This document shows positions 34,601 through 46,760 of a stretch of DNA of 64,000 nucleotides, piece after piece; the stretch's first letter is position 1; each line of letters opens with the position of its first letter. The notes under the pieces are model-generated. The model searched no databases. It saw only the letters and a list, made by a program, of their open reading frames with translations, and was not told the DNA's origin. Location: positions 1-64,000 of the forward strand of contig BCIG01000034.1 in NCBI GenBank assembly GCA_001599915.1, in the 5' to 3' direction. The stretch comes from Symbiotaphrina buchneri. Its lineage: Eukaryota > Ascomycota > Symbiotaphrinales > Symbiotaphrinaceae. A program made the translations under genes and the position numbers.

Positions 34601-36484
34601 TGACGCTCGATGATTACTATAATAGCACGCTTTGCATGGAGTCGTTGGACGAGTCGTTGGACTGTGGCTGACAGGGCATTGTTCGCATGGGAAGAGAATT
34701 GCATCTGTCATCATTCAGCGTCATTCTTTTTCGAGGTCAGACATGCATTTGCATTGGTAGCACGGCAGCATAGAGTGTGGTTCGAGAGGAAAAGGACCGG
34801 AAAATAGCGAGGTCGGCGATTGGGTGGATAGACTGAATCCTTGATGCATGGTCAAATGGCGACCAGGGTCCAAGATGGCGGATTGGGAAAGACAGACAGG
34901 GCCAGTTGGCAATGCAATTTCACCCAGGACGATCCGTGACAGGTCGCGTAGGCAGGTGGACGCAGCCGGTGATGTACCGTAGAAACCCCACCGAGAGCTC
35001 GGGCCCGCTTCATTCTGCAGTGTTCGCCAATTCCCAGATTTATGGAATGTGGTTACCAAGCAGTGTTTCTCGCTTGCCCAATGCTGTGAAGATGCTTGCA
35101 TGAACAGGGCAGATGAATCAATATTGTATGCAAGTCGCTCAGGGATCCAGGTCCAATGTGTGGTATCCTAGGCGCGCATGTAAGGTTCAGCACTGCATTC
35201 AGCCTCAGATAGTCGCTCAGAACTGGCACGAGCTCGTAGTATTACACATGCGTACCAAAGTTACCTACCGTACCATGTACGGTACCTGTGAGCAATCTTG
35301 ACTTTCATGGAAGAGGCTCCTAAATTATGAACGACTGGGCGATGCTAACAACGGCAATAATGATCATTGGCCGTTGCGGCGACTCTGAAAGCATGGAAGG
35401 CAGATGGCGCTATCTCGGTAAGGTAAGGTGTGTACCGCGGTCTTTGAGACTTTTGTATGTATAGACCGCGGTAGTGTCTCGCTGGCTGGTTAAGGTAAAA
35501 AATGGCTGATCGGGCGTGAGGAGAAACCTTGGATCGAAAAGGCGGAGACGACCGACCGGCGGCCGAGGCCAGAATCAAGGACCAATCGATTGAATCCATC
35601 GTCAACCACCCTTGTCCTGTCGCTACGAAGGACTCCACTCCCCGTACAGGGAAGCAAGCAGTCCGTCACCAAGCACAAGCACAGGCACACAAGCACAAGC
35701 ACGCCGAGAGGAAACATCATCTCGTCCTTCCAACCAGTCATTCGTCGTCCCAAGCTGTCAAAAGATCCACGCTCACTGCCCGGTCGATCGCATATAACCC
35801 CACTAGTCTCATTGTGACACCACAAGAGTCCGCCCGTAGAGAGCCTAAGGAACCCCGAACCACTCGTCTCGGCGTCACTCAAATCATATGGGGTCCATTA
35901 ACAGACCACCGCTACCGACACTTCCACCACTCGAACCCCAGCACCTCACGCTCCGCGCATCCTCCTCTGGGTATGCGCACAACTGAGGACGCAGAGCAGA
36001 GACATTTTTGGGCAGCAAGCATCACCGTTCAGCTCGAGGCACGCCGAGGCCGACTCAGCGAGACAGGCACAGAGTCGGTCTGTCAAGTGGACCGCACGCG
36101 ACCTGCATTACATTCTTTGCGACTGAGACCAAGGTACATTACACCGACGAGCGTTACACTGCAGCGATCTGCCCACGGACTCGTCGCCTTGTGACCGGAC
36201 CCACCACAGTTGTGGGCAGCAGGACGAACTGGACGAATCCGCCCCGCGAGCTGCGTGCGTGCGCAAATTGGACGGATTCAGGACCTGCGGCGGAGTTGAG
36301 ATCTGACGGATACCTACATACCGGAAACGTGCGTGTACGGCCGGCAAAGCAGCGATAGCCGTCACCAACACGCCGAGCTCGTGGCTCTTTAGAGCACAGC
36401 TGAGTGTAACTCGCAAGACCTTGGAAAAGGCAGACCCGATCCCGCTCTTCGGGGCGCAGTGGTCCATAAAAGCAATAACCTATC
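34601..36484 (+). promoter_or_regulatory. Long upstream region/leader of the zinc-cluster regulator
   Basis: Nearly 1.9 kb without a supported gene. From about 35550 to 36480 the sequence is C/A-rich with imperfect CAAGCACA repeats (about 35668-35703) and several long open frames without motifs. This fits the long, uORF-bearing leaders common for fungal transcription factor genes. Confidence 0.4.
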
Positions 36485-38790
36485 ATGGCTCCCGAGCCAG
36501 AAGATTCTCCATCCTCCCCGGACGAGAATGAGAACGAGAACGATCACGAGAACGGAGACCAGGAAACAAGCGACATGGAGAGTAACAGAGACGAGCGCGA
36601 CGATGGCGCAAAAAGACCATCAAATGGAAAGATGACCAAAGAGGAGAAGGCAAAGGATAAGCTGAGGCCTCGTCGGAAGAAGGCTCGGCGGGCTTGTCTG
36701 GCTTGTCAAAGAGCACATCTAACTTGCGGTAGGTGCAACGGAAGCGGAAGGCGCCACTAATCGCCAGCCCGTGGCGATCTCGTGATACTCTTGCTAATGT
36801 ACGATAGGGGACGAGCGTCCTTGCCAAAGATGTGTTAAGCGGGGTCTTCAGGACTCCTGTCACGACGGTATGCGCAAGAAGGCCAAATACTTGCATGATG
36901 CCCCGAATGACGCCTTGATTCCTGGGAACCACAAAAGCTTTACGCAGCTGAACCATTCAAAGCCAACTCCCCAAGTCCCTATGGTGACGTCTGTGGGAGA
37001 TGCCCCAGAAGCTATGGGCCATCAAAGCAATATATTCCAGCAGAATCAGCCCAATGCTGGGTTTGCGAGCTATCCTACGAACAATGGCCATATAGCGTTG
37101 CAGTCAGCGCTTCTGGACCCCACTACCTTTGCTCATTTCGCAACCGACCATCAGCAGTCCTCGAACCCGATGCAAAATATTGGTGGGCTCTCTACTGGGC
37201 CCATCGGTCCGTCGCAATCACAAGACCCTTACGGGGCTTCGCTCTTTGACCCGAATGACCCTGCGGGCTTCAACTTTGATCTCGCGAGCATGAACTTTGG
37301 CAATCACTACGGTGCTTTGGAGTTTGGTATGTTGGGCCACATGGCCACTGGTGCTGCCGAAACACCTCCTCAAGATAACCCCGCACTTGCCCATAACCAA
37401 AGTGGCACCGGACAGCCAAACTTTGGCACACCAGCAACCTCAGGCTACAGCGATAGCCCATCAAACAATGCCACTGCCGCGAATTTCATGTACGGATCAG
37501 ACCCAATGATCGGCGACTGGCAAGGACCAAACTCCAGACACGGCAGTTCAGGCAACATTTACAACAACGGACTCGACGCATCCAACCGAGGCCAGTTCGG
37601 AGGTCCACATGCGTTCCTTATTGGGGCAAACACCAGCTTTGCTAGCCCAGGTTCGGCGTCCAGTCCACAGAACTTGATGACACCTGGGTTTGACAACAGC
37701 CCACAGGGTTTCTTCGGGAACGCTGCTTCGGATCCACATCTATTGAATACCCGACCGGCGCAACCACAGCAGAAACAGAAGCAATCTTTGCAGCAACATC
37801 AACAAGCACCATCAATGAAATCGTCGGCCCAGAGTGTACTTGGCAAGCGTACTCGAGACTCTGCTAGCATTTATTCCTCCGTCACTAAGCCTTACCCATA
37901 TACCGCAGGGTTCCATCGCCTGACCGATTGCATCAAGAGACGCTTTTCACCATCCAAGACATTGCGAGTTGCTAAAGCTCTAGCTGCTATCCGACCGTCT
38001 TTCATAGCGTGTACGAGGACTCTAAATCAGGATGACCTCATTTTCATGGAAAAGTGCTTTCAGCGTACATTGTGGGAGTATGAGGATTTTATTAATGCTT
38101 GTGGAACACCCACCATTGTCTGTCGACGAACTGGAGAGGTAGCTGCGGTTGGTAAAGAATTCAGTATTCTTACCGGGTGGACGAAGGATGTGCTACTCGG
38201 TAAGGAGCCTAATCTGAACGCCAACACCGGAGGGGACCCAAGGTAGCACTACCGCAGCATCAAGGAGCGGCTTCAACACGCCGGGCTTGGGAAATGGCAT
38301 CAAGTCATCTGATGAAAATGACGCAGGAGGCCGCCAAAGCGTCTTCCTCGCGGAATTACTGGATGACGACAGTGTCATTGAGTTCTACGAAGACTTCTCC
38401 AGATTGGCATTTGGTGATTCAAGGGGCAGCGTAATGACGAGATGCAAGCTACTGAAGTACAAAACGGCCGAGTCAATGGGCTTCGGCGAGGAGAACGTCA
38501 AGATGGAAGCAGCGGAGCAGCTGGAAGAGTTCAAACATCCTGGCCGGACCAGTTCTGGCAATCATCCGAACCGCAAGGCGGTTCGCAAGCAGAGTGAGAT
38601 TGCTAGTCAGAATGCGATCGGCAAGCTAGGGGAGTCGGAGGGAAGGATCGAATGTGCATATTGCTGGACGGTGAAACGGGACGTCTTCGACATTCCTATG
38701 ATGATTGTTCTGAATGTCAGTCTTGGTCTTACCCAACCCCTAAGTGTAGACCGTTTGCTGACTGCTCTCTAGTTCTTACCGTGCATATAG
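36485..38790 (+). CDS. Gluconeogenesis regulator, ERT1/AcuK-AcuM family, with internal frame break
   Basis: Zn(II)2Cys6 transcription factor controlling gluconeogenesis and related carbon metabolism. Exons 36485-36728, 36808-38715 and 38773-38790. The acidic N-terminus leads to the zinc cluster [12 protein letters not shown], joined over intron 1 to [18 protein letters not shown] and [15 protein letters not shown], a near-diagnostic block for this family. A Gln/Asn/Ser-rich middle is followed by a PAS-like region ([39 protein letters not shown]). At the G-run about 38230-38235 the frame is lost: as written it stops at 38244-38246 (560 aa), while the next frame continues with the conserved [19 protein letters not shown] and [16 protein letters not shown] to FLPCI and a stop at 38788-38790. 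I cannot say which of the two Aspergillus paralogues it is. Confidence 0.85.
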
Positions 38791-39224
38791 CCGGCTTAAT
38801 CGACCGCAAAGGAAATCTAGTGACCTGGCGCTTGGGAGCATGTTCAGGAACGGAATCAGGCGCTTTTCTTGGAATTGGATGTGAAAAGGCGTTTCCTTTT
38901 TGAATAGTGATACCCTTGCTTCTTTCTATATAGGCAAGGAAAAAAGTACATGGGAATTGTTTGGGGCACTGGAAATGGAGGTAGCTGTTTAGGCAGACAA
39001 TAAAACTCCACATCTCAATCATTATGCAATCTTAAGGTCATGAAGCATCCTCTTGTCGGTACCTACCTTACGTAGTAGATGGTAAGATACCTTACTTACC
39101 CCTCGGGGGTTTCCTTCGGAACGCTTCTTCCGATAGCTATTCTGCCGCCGCTCACCGCTCCCAAGCAGTCGCCCAAATATCTCTCGAAGATGCGCTGCGA
39201 TCCATACCAAGAACTCCATCCAGC
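38791..39224. other. Intergenic, promoter side of riboflavin kinase gene
   Basis: About 430 bp; includes GGTACCTACCTTACGTAGTAGATGGTAAGATACCTTACTTACC-like short repeats of TACCTTAC near 39058-39100. No gene seen. Confidence 0.35.
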
Positions 39225-40051
39225 ATGCGTCCTAACGGTCCTCGTGATCCAGTCGCTGGCCCTGACGCCGGACCAGAACCTCCCTTCCCCTTAAGAGTCA
39301 GCGGCAAGGTCGTCTCTGGCTTTGGTCGAGGCAGCAGAGAGGTATGTTACATGCACAGCACTGTATATCTTATCAATTGCGCGCAAAACCCAATCCACTT
39401 TCGTTCTGGCTATTGGATGTCTTCCTTTCTTGCTTGGCTTGTTGTATGTTGCTCCAACAGTATTGGAACATTTGCGGAACGAATTAGACTACCAGACACC
39501 GTAGGAAGCTAACAGTGACTCCGTCACAGCTCGGCATACCTACCGCGAATATCCCCATCGAAGGCGTTGCTGTAGGTGGTCAGAAGGACATTGAAAGCGG
39601 AGTCTACTACGGCTGGGCCGGTCTCAACCTCATCCCTCCCTCCGGCAGCACCGCGGCCTCCGAGAATGGAGTTCTGAAACCGTCCACAGCTCCCGCGGCA
39701 GGGCAAGGGGTCGGCGGAGAAGCCGGTGCAAACATCGAGGCGGGGACCGTGTTCCCGATGGTGATGAGCATCGGGTGGAACCCCTTTTACAAGAACGAGA
39801 AGCGCAGCGTGGAGGTGCATGTCATCCATCAGTTCCCCGAAGGGTATGAGTTCTACGGCAGGGACATGAACCTGCTGATACTGGGCTTCATACGGCCGGA
39901 GTACGATTACGTGAGCAAGGAGGCGCTGATTGAAGATATCATGACGGACATCGAGGTTGCGAAGAAGAGTCTCAGTAGAGAGGCATATGCGAAGTGGAAG
40001 GACGACACGTACTTGTTGACGTTCCCGGATGCAGCCAGGGAGGGTTCGTGA
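39225..40051 (+). CDS. fmn1: Riboflavin kinase
   Basis: Phosphorylates riboflavin with ATP to FMN. Exons 39225-39341 and 39530-40051 give 212 aa; the 188-nt intron is longer than its neighbours. Motifs: [19 protein letters not shown] joined to LGIPTANIP (the flavin/ATP-binding GxxxLGxPTAN core), [28 protein letters not shown], and [19 protein letters not shown] with the catalytic Glu of the EVHVIH region, then [10 protein letters not shown]. An insertion of about 45 residues between the strands (Ser/Pro/Gly-rich) is common in filamentous fungi. The joined core motif supports the splice site. Confidence 0.93.
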
Positions 40052-40518
40052 AGCTACAAGTGATACAACATGATGAGTAGACGGACATGGCGCACACTAC
40101 TAGAAGGAATATTCATTTCAAGTGAAGTATGAAGGCATTAGAAAGAGATATTATTGACGAACCGAAAACTATAATCAACTATCATCGGATAGATACCAGT
40201 GCCGGTTCATGTGAAAGAAGATCAATATCAATGATTACCCGGTATTTATTTATAGAGTGCTTAGATAAGGTAAAGTACGAATATGCAACATTGTATCACT
40301 GTGTGTGTGGAGCGGTGGAGCGGGCACATGCACAGACACCAGACACAGCCACCAAAAGTGCGCACGCACGCGCAGCGGCTTGTCGCTCCAACTGTCTCCC
40401 GCAAACCTTCATCATGTGTCGTCGAAAGAAGCAACCATCATTGAGCGCCGTCTTCTTGCTCTGCGCAAATCTATCTGGAATCTCCTACCCTATCAGACTT
40501 CCTTGACGTGCTGCGAAA
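40052..40518. other. Intergenic, nothing recognised
   Basis: About 470 bp between two plus-strand genes, AT-rich at first and C/A-rich near the next start. No gene supported. Confidence 0.4.
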
Positions 40519-42002
40519 ATGCTCGATGAGAGCTTGCCAAGTAAGTCATCCGATCCGTCGACTCTCGTGGTAGCCTACTGACCGACCTAGCATTCCATCT
40601 GAAGCCCAACCCCGACAGCCCTGCCCACGATGCGACTCTATATCTAGCACAGTACGGCAACGAGCCCACTCCGGCCTATACTCTCCGACACCCCGATCCC
40701 TCGCTTCCGAAATCGAAGAATTGCTACGCTGTCGCTCTTGCCGACGCCTACTATCCGGACATCGTCTTTGGCGAAGTGCTGGTGAAACCGGAATGGCATC
40801 ATCAGAATGCCACCGCTGAACAGATACGGCTCAACGGCGGCATACCACCTCCTCCCGAACCTGCCGTGCCCAAGGAATTCACGGTCCTGTTGTACAACCC
40901 GGATCAGCAGGTGGTAGTGAAGCAGAAGCCAGGATCATGGGGTGGTTCGCCTTCGTGGGAATTCGAGATCCCGCAGTACTCATTCAAGCAGCCATCGGTC
41001 GCGGACATCGACCGGGTACTGGCATCGGACCCGGCTTCAGCTGCAACCACGCCGAAGATACATGTCAAATGGAAGAGGGAGAGCAAGCTGTCCAAGGAGC
41101 TGCTCTGCACCATGTCCGGCTTGTCCACCGACCCGGACGGCAGCAGAAAGAAGAGTCGGGAGCCCGATATTACTGTTGCAATATCCAAATCCTCCAAGGA
41201 AATAACCCTCTACCAATCGAACATCGAAAGAATTGAGATGGAAGACCTCAAAGGATTTGAAGTCGTGCTCTTACTAACAGCGATCACCATCCGCGACGTC
41301 TATCTTTCCAGCGCCATCAAAGCTTTCAACATTTCCCTTTCACAGAAATCCTCTGCTCCTGCGAACCCGTCGTCGAGACACAACTCGCCCAATGCCCACG
41401 GTCAACCCACTGACAATACCGACCCCCTTACCCAATGGGCCGTTGACGCCGCAGCCGCCCGTGAGCGACAAGCCGCCGCGGCCCGCGAGAGAGCGGAGCA
41501 AGCCGAACGCCTGCGCATCCAGAAGATGCTCGAAGCCGAAGAAAGGGAAGCGCGGCGCAAGGAGCAAGCCGCCATCGAGGCCGAGACCGCGCGCCTACGG
41601 AGAATGTACGAAGCGGAGGAGCGCGCAGCACAAAAGCAACTCCAGGAGCAGAATCCGAACATGCCGCCTCGGCACTCCGCCCCGCTCGCGCAGTCTCCCT
41701 GGCCAAGCCCACCGCCGCAGACCCAGGCTCCACCTGGCGCGTGGCCGGGCTGGCAACAGCCCCCGCAGCAGCCTCCTCCTCTTTCGAGACCGGTCTCGCA
41801 GCAAGGCCCGGCTCCACAACAGCAGTGGCAAGGCCCGTACCTGCAGGCGCCCGGTGGGCGGGCCAGTGCGTCGATGAGTACGTTCTTTAATGGCTCCGGA
41901 GCGGATCCTGCGCGGCCGAGGAGGAGTTTCTTTGGGCTGGGCGGGAGCCGGGATGAAGAGAATGGGAGTAAGCTGTCGAAGAAGAAGAGTGCGGTGTTTT
42001 GA
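40519..42002 (+). CDS. Conserved-looking unknown protein with coiled coil and Pro/Gln-rich tail
   Basis: Two exons: a 22-nt first exon 40519-40540 (MLDESLP) and 40591-42002, with a GTAAGT donor and TAG acceptor, giving 477 aa. The N-terminal half is a compact domain without a motif I know (FHLKPNPDSPAHDATLYL, NCYAVALADAYYPDIVFGEV, WEFEIPQYSFKQP, IHVKWKRESKLSKELLC, EVVLLLTAITIRDVY). Residues about 290-370 form a highly charged Ala/Glu/Arg helix (RERAEQAERLRIQKML). The C-terminus is Pro/Gln-rich and disordered and ends in a basic SKKKSAVF. The layout suggests an adaptor protein, but function is unknown. The tiny first exon is supported only by splice signals and phase. Confidence 0.75.
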
Positions 42003-42303
42003 TAGAGATGCTGTGATGTGGTTGGTTGGCATTTGAGCGAGCATTGGCTTTGGAGTTGGGGGATTGGGTTGTTGCGCATGCAGGAGTGTTCTGGGGGCGT
42101 GTAGTGTTTTTAGGGTCTCAACAACTTATTTTTCACATGCCAGGGTCCTCATTATAGGGTGAGGACGTATGTTCATGCCATGCATAGCCTAAAAAGAGCT
42201 ATATCCTACTTCGTAATCCCAGACGCCCGGTGATCCGTATCACAAATGCCACGATCAATAAACAACACTAAAGCTCACGCAGTCTTTTACAAGCAGCCAC
42301 ATC
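42003..42303. other. Convergent 3' spacer
   Basis: About 300 bp between the unknown protein gene and the convergent P450 gene; nothing else seen. Confidence 0.45.
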
Positions 42304-44090
42304 TCACCACCCATCCACAACCTTAAGCCTCACCTCGAGGCCACCCGCAGGCCTCGCCGTGACACCACCCTTAATATCAATCTTCCTATCCGGATCCTTC
42401 AAGGTCATCTCAAACCGGCCGACCAGCGCCGCCATCAAGACCGCAAACTCCGTCCTTGCAAAGCCGCTACCAATGCAGCTCCTAGGCCCATGCAAGAACG
42501 TCATGAAAGCGTAATTACTCTCGGCCCCGCCCGTGTTCGCGCGGCCGGGCCCCATCCAGCGGTCCGGGTTGAAGAGGTGCGCGTCCGGACCCCATAGCTG
42601 TGGCGAGTGGTTGATGGCCCAGGGGCAGAGCATGATGCGCGCGCCCGCGGGGACAGGATGCTCGAGGATCGTGGTGTCGTGTGCGGCGATGCGTGTCGTG
42701 AGAGGCACGGGTGGGTAGAAGCGGAGTGTTTCGTTGCAGACGGCGTGTAGGAAGGGGAGGTGGTCGACGGCGGAGGCCGGGAGTGGCTCGTCGCTGGACG
42801 GGGAGGGAAGATGCTCGCGGATTTCGGCGCGTAGTCGTGTTTGGATCTCGGGATGTTGGCACAGCAGGAGCGTTGCCCAGGTCATTGCTGAGGCGGTGGT
42901 CTCGTGCCCGGCTGCCAGGAAGGTCATCAGCTGGTCGATCAGGTTCTCCTCGCTGAAGGCGCCAGATTGCATTGCTACACTGAGGATGTCGATGTCGGCC
43001 CCGTTCTCGTGCGGAGGATCAAGAGACGCGGGTTCTGCCTGTTTCGAGACGGCAAGTTTGGCTTTCTTTGCTCTCAGGAGATCCCTGCAGGTGCGGCGGA
43101 TAACGCCGACCGCGGCTTGGATGTCATTGTTGCGCTTGATAGGCAGGTTGCGAATAATCCAACTGGGAAAGACCAGCTGGAGGAGCATCAGTCTTCGGGC
43201 AGCGGAGGTGGGCCGAAAGACAGTCTGATAGATGCGGCTGAGCTCATTATCTGGATCGGCGATTGCACCAAAGTCTTTGCCCATGCCTGAGATGCCAATT
43301 ATATCCAATGTTGCGCGACTGACCCAGCCACCGATCTCGACCGTGCCAAACAAGCCTTTCTCGAAGCCCGGATCGGGGTTTTCTTCGACGGTCTTCGTCA
43401 AGGCCTCGACAAGCTCCTGGCCTTTTGACCAGAACACAGGAACCAAATTCTTGACATGGCGGTAGGAAAATGCAGGCATCAGATTCTTGCGTTGGACCTA
43501 GGTCACTCTTAGTCAACAGGCGACGTGTTTGTGGAGGATGGCTGATCCGTACCTTATGCTCTTCGCCCTCTGCTAGCAGGATACCAAACCCAAGGACCCG
43601 CCCCAGACCGTTTCTGACTGACGCTGGCTTGATAAACTCGTAACTCCTTGTTGTTAGGACCTCGCCCAGCGCTTTCGGACCGGTAATCAGGATGCGCTCC
43701 ATATTGAACATGCCACGGTAGTAGATAATCCCATCATTCGGGATGGTAGAGACCCACTCCCGTTGAGGGGCGCCGGTAGGTTCGCCTGCGATGCGACCAT
43801 ATTGCCCCATGAGAAACGAATTACCCTGTGTATATTCGTCAGCGAACTTGATACAAGCATTGTTGGAAGAGACTCACGCTGGGTTGGGGAAGATGCCGCA
43901 ATGGGCTGAAAAATCGCGGATACAATATCACACTCCATACCACCCAGCCAAGGAATTGTAGGAGGAACAGTTGGAGGGCAGTGAGGAGGTAGGAATTGAC
44001 CAGCAGATACTGAGGCGCCTGATGGACCAGGAGCACGGAGCCTGCAATGGACGCAAGGGACCAATAGCCGGTGGGCAATCCCACATCCAT
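42304..44090 (-). CDS. Cytochrome P450 monooxygenase
   Basis: Membrane-anchored class II P450. Exons 44090-43878, 43825-43553 and 43497-42304 give 559 aa. Two hydrophobic N-terminal helices (SLASIAGSVLLVH; LLTALQLFLLQFLGWVVWSVIL) anchor it to the ER. Conserved elements: I-helix AAGHETTASAMTWA, K-helix ETLRFYPPVP, FNPDRW, and the heme loop FLHGPRSCIGSGFA with the Cys ligand. The exon joint GEEHK / VQRKNLMPAFSYRHV reproduces the C-helix W/H-R-K region. The start is at MDVGLPTG because the open frame before it has no ATG. No polyketide, peptide or terpene synthase lies nearby, so a secondary-metabolite role has no support here. CYP family not assigned. Confidence 0.92.
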
Positions 44091-45387
44091 GGCAAGCGGT
44101 GAAGACGGCGTGGACTGGACGAGTGGCAGGTCTTTATCACGAATGAGCGGGGGTCGAATGATTTGAGTTTCCACTGGTCGTCAACAAGACAACTGGAGAG
44201 CAGGAGCAAATGTCATTCGAAATATGTACAGAGAAGTGATTATTTATATCAAGGAAAGAAAGGAAAGAGAAGAGAAGAGAAACAGAAGAGGAGAGGGAAA
44301 GAGGACAGCGGTATGGGAACGGGAACGGGCACGGAGACTACCAGGTACGTAGGTAGGTAGATGGCATTGATTGCATGCATGCAGATGTTGGCTTTGCGAC
44401 CGGAACAGTTTCAGGCCGTATCTCCGATCTACTGTAGCTGCGTCACGACTGGGGCTTGGCCGTCGTCTCCTTGGTGCAAAGCCTCGGCTACGTACAGGCA
44501 AAGACCAGCCAAGATCAGACAAGCTTCACCTTAGGCCCGTCCCAAACCCGCCGGCCAGTAGCTCTGTACGGTTTCCATTGCGAGATCCGACAGTTATGAT
44601 TCGTCCCCTCGCCCAAGACATGAACACTAAAGGTAGTCAAGCATCACTGATCGCCGACAGCTTCGGAATGCTTGTTGCCTGCGTCTAGGGGATCCAAGCA
44701 ATTCTGGATGCCTGCGCCATCTGATCATCCGCGGCGAATGGAGCAAGAAAAAGGACTCGACAGGGGCAGAATCCCTGATTCGTCCAGCCTTCAAAAGCTC
44801 TTAAATGTGCAGGTACTCATAAGATGACAACACCTGGCATCTACGTGTATCGAACTACTCCTGATATGGAGGACGGAATCGCCCTTTGAATCTCATGTGA
44901 AAGCAGCTGTCGTCACGCTCATGCTAGAGAAGCATTGCATTGCGACCCGTATCGGCGGTTCACGACAGCAGTGTAGGTTTCTGCACGGCGCGATTGATTA
45001 CTCCGACCCCGGCTCCGATAGCAGCCTTGGGCCACCATGGTCCATCAGGGAGCTAAGTCAGAGGAGGCGGTATCTCTGAACACAGTAGCCGATGGAACAG
45101 TCTCATTAGCCGGACCAGAATTCTCTTCAATGTGAAAAGTGTGAAATGAACACCAGTCTATGCAGCCAATAATATTTACAAACCCCAAACCCAATGAGAC
45201 CCAGAGCATATGGTTGCACACCCCCGTAACGGAAATAACGGCTCCAGCAGACAGCAGTCTGCCCATCTTACAGCCAGAGTGATAGTCAAACAGCTGATGA
45301 CTGCCGGAAGCCTATCGTGAGAGTTGAGAGGTATAACGACGATGATCGTACAAAAAGATGACTCGGATGTCATCAAACCTAGAGTGC
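44091..45387. promoter_or_regulatory. Upstream region of the P450 gene
   Basis: About 1.3 kb. Just upstream of the P450 start, 44250-44308 is almost pure purine on the plus strand (a CT tract on the coding strand), followed by GGGAACGGGAACGGGCACGG and GTAGGTAGGTAG runs (44314-44362). The part from about 44900 is the 3' side of tim17. No further gene supported. Confidence 0.4.
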
Positions 45388-46104
45388 TTACGCCATAACG
45401 GCCTTTCCAGCCTGCTCAGGCGGAGGTGGTTGCGGTACCTGCCACATGCGTGAGCACAGAAATCCCTTGCTCTAGCGGCCGCGGAGAACTTACATCTAGC
45501 CTTGTGTTGTCGGCCATCATCCTCTGGAAAGCAATACCGACACCTTCAATGACCGCCAACAAACAAGCGCAGCCGATAGCTGAATTTCGTGCTGCCTTCA
45601 TGCTTCCTCTAACTGCAAGCGCACCGCCTGTGAAGAATCCCGCAATGACTGAAAAGGGTCACGAACGTCAGTATGATCCCCAAGCAGTCTGAAGGTGTAG
45701 CCGGGGCAGTATTGAAACGCGAATTGCACGTACTGGCATTATATGGATCCTCCTTCTTCCTGACTCCCTTGACAGCGCAATCGAACGTGGAAAATAATCC
45801 TCCCCAGACGCCGAAATTACCTCCTAATACCGGGGCTCTTGCTTTGATGGCTGTGAGTGCGCCTATCCTTCGCTCCCCGTAGGGACTGTTTCTGAAGCCC
45901 TTCACGCCGTGCCAAACCGCACCACCGATCGCCTGATCAAGAATAGAATCAGCATTGGTCGTTGAGAGAAGGCCAAGGACAGCAGAGAGAAGTGGTGCGA
46001 AAGGTGTTTGTCCACTGGGCGAGTGAGCGACTTACTCCCATACAAAAGGCACCTCCAAAATCGCTGAGGGCCACCCATGGGCAAGGGTCTCGTGAGTGAT
46101 CCAT
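45388..46104 (-). CDS. tim17: Mitochondrial inner-membrane translocase Tim17
   Basis: Core of the TIM23 presequence translocase. Exons 46104-46036, 45932-45734, 45648-45494 and 45438-45388 give 157 aa, the usual size. The four helices of the Tim17/22/23 family can be read: [20 protein letters not shown] with the two conserved acidic residues, [57 protein letters not shown] and [18 protein letters not shown]. The tail [13 protein letters not shown] lies on a 51-nt last exon. The single frames are all under 100 codons, so only the spliced reading shows the gene. Divergent from the zinc-finger-like gene at 46761. Confidence 0.94.
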
Positions 46105-46760
46105 GTCGATGTGAATTCAAGGGGGCTCCCTCGATCGAAATCTGCGGAGAGAAATCTTTGTCCTCGTGCCTCGGCGCACTGTGGCAGACGCAGTGATAAC
46201 CAGGCGAACCGTCTGTTATGATTCTGCCACAGGGACGCAAGTGACGGTGCCAGTGCAGGTTGACTCTCAAACGCCAGACGGGAAAGTTGATGCTGGCAGC
46301 AGGATGATGGAGGTTGATGATCGAGCAGGCTGACGATGGGTTCGATGGCTGTTCCTGAAATTTTGGCGGGCCAGGCTAAACAGGGCTCTGGCTGGGGACG
46401 CTAGGCGAGGCGCTACTTGGAGTGTGATTGGCCGCTGTCATCATCGACCGGGGGTTTCCCACTGCATCTTGATGCATTTCCGAAGCGCGAGCTGTCAGCG
46501 TCTACAAGGTACCCTTACTGAGTCCTTGTTTGTACGACGATAATCGTAATCCAGTCCCATCTCAGCTGCATGTTGTTGTAATTCTACATGGCTGCTCTGA
46601 CACCTTCTCTCGTTCTCACCAGTTGACGCTGCCTGTCATGCCGCTCCCTGTGTCTCACCTGCTGCCTTCTCTAGTTTCATCTCCTCTCGCCACCTTGCAG
46701 CACGTTTGATCGAGTCTCTGTTCTCCAACCCCTGGCGCTGGAAGCCGAGGATAATATAAC
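46105..46760. promoter_or_regulatory. Divergent promoter region, tim17 / zinc-finger-like gene
   Basis: A 656-bp spacer with a CT-rich leader from about 46590 to 46720. No gene supported. Confidence 0.45.

Noticed and set aside
35529-36194. 221-codon plus-strand frame upstream of the zinc-cluster regulator
   Set aside because: Thr/His/Pro/Arg-rich low complexity, as expected from C/A-rich leader sequence; antisense frames are equally open.
41402-42079. 225-codon minus-strand frame
   Set aside because: Antisense to the Ala/Glu/Arg helix and Pro/Gln-rich tail of the plus-strand gene; GC-rich coding DNA keeps antisense frames open.
32337-44090. A secondary-metabolite cluster linking the MFS pump, zinc-cluster factor and P450
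   Set aside because: The three are separated by riboflavin kinase and other conserved genes, no backbone synthase is present, and the factor is a gluconeogenesis-type regulator.
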